The translations under genes and the position numbers were made by a program. From CAVXUB01 sp963764805 (GTDB lineage: Bacteria > Actinomycetota > Acidimicrobiia > Acidimicrobiales > Bog-793), in contig CAVXUB010000002.1 in the NCBI GenBank assembly GCA_963764805.1, positions 769,490 to 833,489 on the forward strand: 64,000 nt of DNA. Reading direction: 5' to 3'. The notes under the pieces are model-generated. The model was not told the origin of the DNA, made no database searches, and saw only the letters and a program-made list of their open reading frames with translations. Below, piece after piece: positions 63,395-64,000 of this stretch; the stretch's first letter is position 1; every line of letters begins with the position of its first letter.

Positions 63395-64000
63395 GGCCGC
63401 GCCGGGGGGCGACAGCGAGAGTCGCTGCTTGAGCTGCGGTCAGCTCGGCCACGCCCTGACCGGCAAGCTCCAGCAAACGGTCGAGACCCCCCGGGAAAAT
63501 GGAGCACCCTCCGCGGCGCCCTGCACCTCGATCAGCCTCCCGTCACCGGTCATCACCACGTTGATGTCGACCTCGGCCCGCGAGTCCTCCGAGTAGTCGA
63601 GATCGAGCAGGAAACCCGTCCCCACTATCCGCACCGAGACCGCAGCGCACGAGGCCGTGAGCGGGATGGAAGCCACCTTGCCTCCGGCGACGAGTCGTGT
63701 CAGGGCGTCATGGAGGGCGACGTAGGCGCCGCATATCGAGGCCGTCCCGAATCCCCCGTCTGCTTGCAGGACGTCGCAGTCGAGGACGATCTGGACCTCC
63801 CCCAAGAGTGCAGGTCGCACACGGCACGCAACGACCGGCCTATCAGCCGCTGGATCTCCTGTGTCCGGCCGGATCGTTCCCCTTCGTGGCCTCTTGCCCA
63901 CGCGGCTCGTGAGAGGAGCCGGGCAGGAGGGAGTACTCGGCGGTGATCCACCCCTTCCCGGCGCCCTGCATCCATCTCGGCACGTCGTCGTCGACCGAGG
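63395..64000 (-). CDS. rph: Ribonuclease PH, 5' partial, frameshifted
   Basis: Phosphorolytic 3'-exoribonuclease that trims tRNA ends. The gene runs off the right edge. 'VPRWMQGAGKGWITAEYSLL', 'RTQEIQRLIGRSLRAV', 'VQIVLDCDVLQADGGFGTAS', 'LTASCAAVSVRIVGTGFLLD' and 'LLELAGQGVAELTAAQAATL' are the ordered family blocks; the reading frame changes near 63870, 63795 and 63480. Upstream of rdgB, the standard arrangement in actinobacteria and many other bacteria. No stop was found before the rdgB frame. Confidence 0.82.

Overview
This is a very GC-rich window with GTG and TTG starts behind good Shine-Dalgarno sequences. It carries DUF222/13E12 HNH, deazaflavin nitroreductase, class II ribonucleotide reductase and PimB-like genes, and two secreted proteins built from 'GYWLVxxDGGxFSFG' repeats. 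Those repeats are, as far as I know, typical of Acidimicrobiia, so I read this as chromosomal DNA of an acidimicrobial actinobacterium. No rRNA, tRNA or CRISPR array was recognised.

Layout. 0-6.4 kb is metal uptake: two ABC-3 permeases, an Fe3+-type ABC operon (lipoprotein, fused permease, ATPase) and a DtxR-family repressor. 6.5-10.8 kb is alkylation repair (Ada-AlkA fusion plus Ogt) and an unusually short alanyl-tRNA synthetase. 10.8-22.9 kb is mixed: an HNH protein, an acidic-tailed winged-helix protein, an AAA ATPase, secreted proteins, a PNPOx-GAF protein, hemerythrin and a nitroreductase. 22.9-27.3 kb is a secreted-protein cassette bracketed by two copies of a DUF952 gene, one broken.

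27.8-40.8 kb is an accessory region. It holds an AbiE-type toxin-antitoxin pair, a chimeric GIY-YIG/IS3 block, an esterase, a cyclase-ATPase-TPR regulator, IS110 and kinase remnants, a broken VapBC pair, a Swt1-type HEPN gene and several unknown genes. Both edges carry the same short repeat (core TGTGACATTyGGACGCAA) in opposite orientation. 40.8-45.9 kb is nrdJ with two inteins, each placed at a predicted catalytic cysteine, and with two NrdR-like boxes upstream.

46-57 kb is conserved: a YcaQ-type glycosylase, glycerol kinase, acyltransferase, lipoprotein, and a tightly overlapping minus-strand operon (queG, GT4 glycosyltransferase, SRPBCC protein, ROK kinase, luciferase-like protein, aminotransferase) that recalls the mycobacterial pimB neighbourhood. 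57-64 kb holds a DUF885 hydrolase, a DinB protein, a CAP-repeat protein, a HadA/HadB-like pair, rdgB and a partial rph.

A warning for the reader: about 20 genes, many of them normally conserved, switch reading frame one or more times while keeping coherent family sequence in each frame. The density is highest at 57.8-64 kb. This looks more like uncorrected indels in the assembly than decay. Coordinates of such genes span the whole inferred gene.
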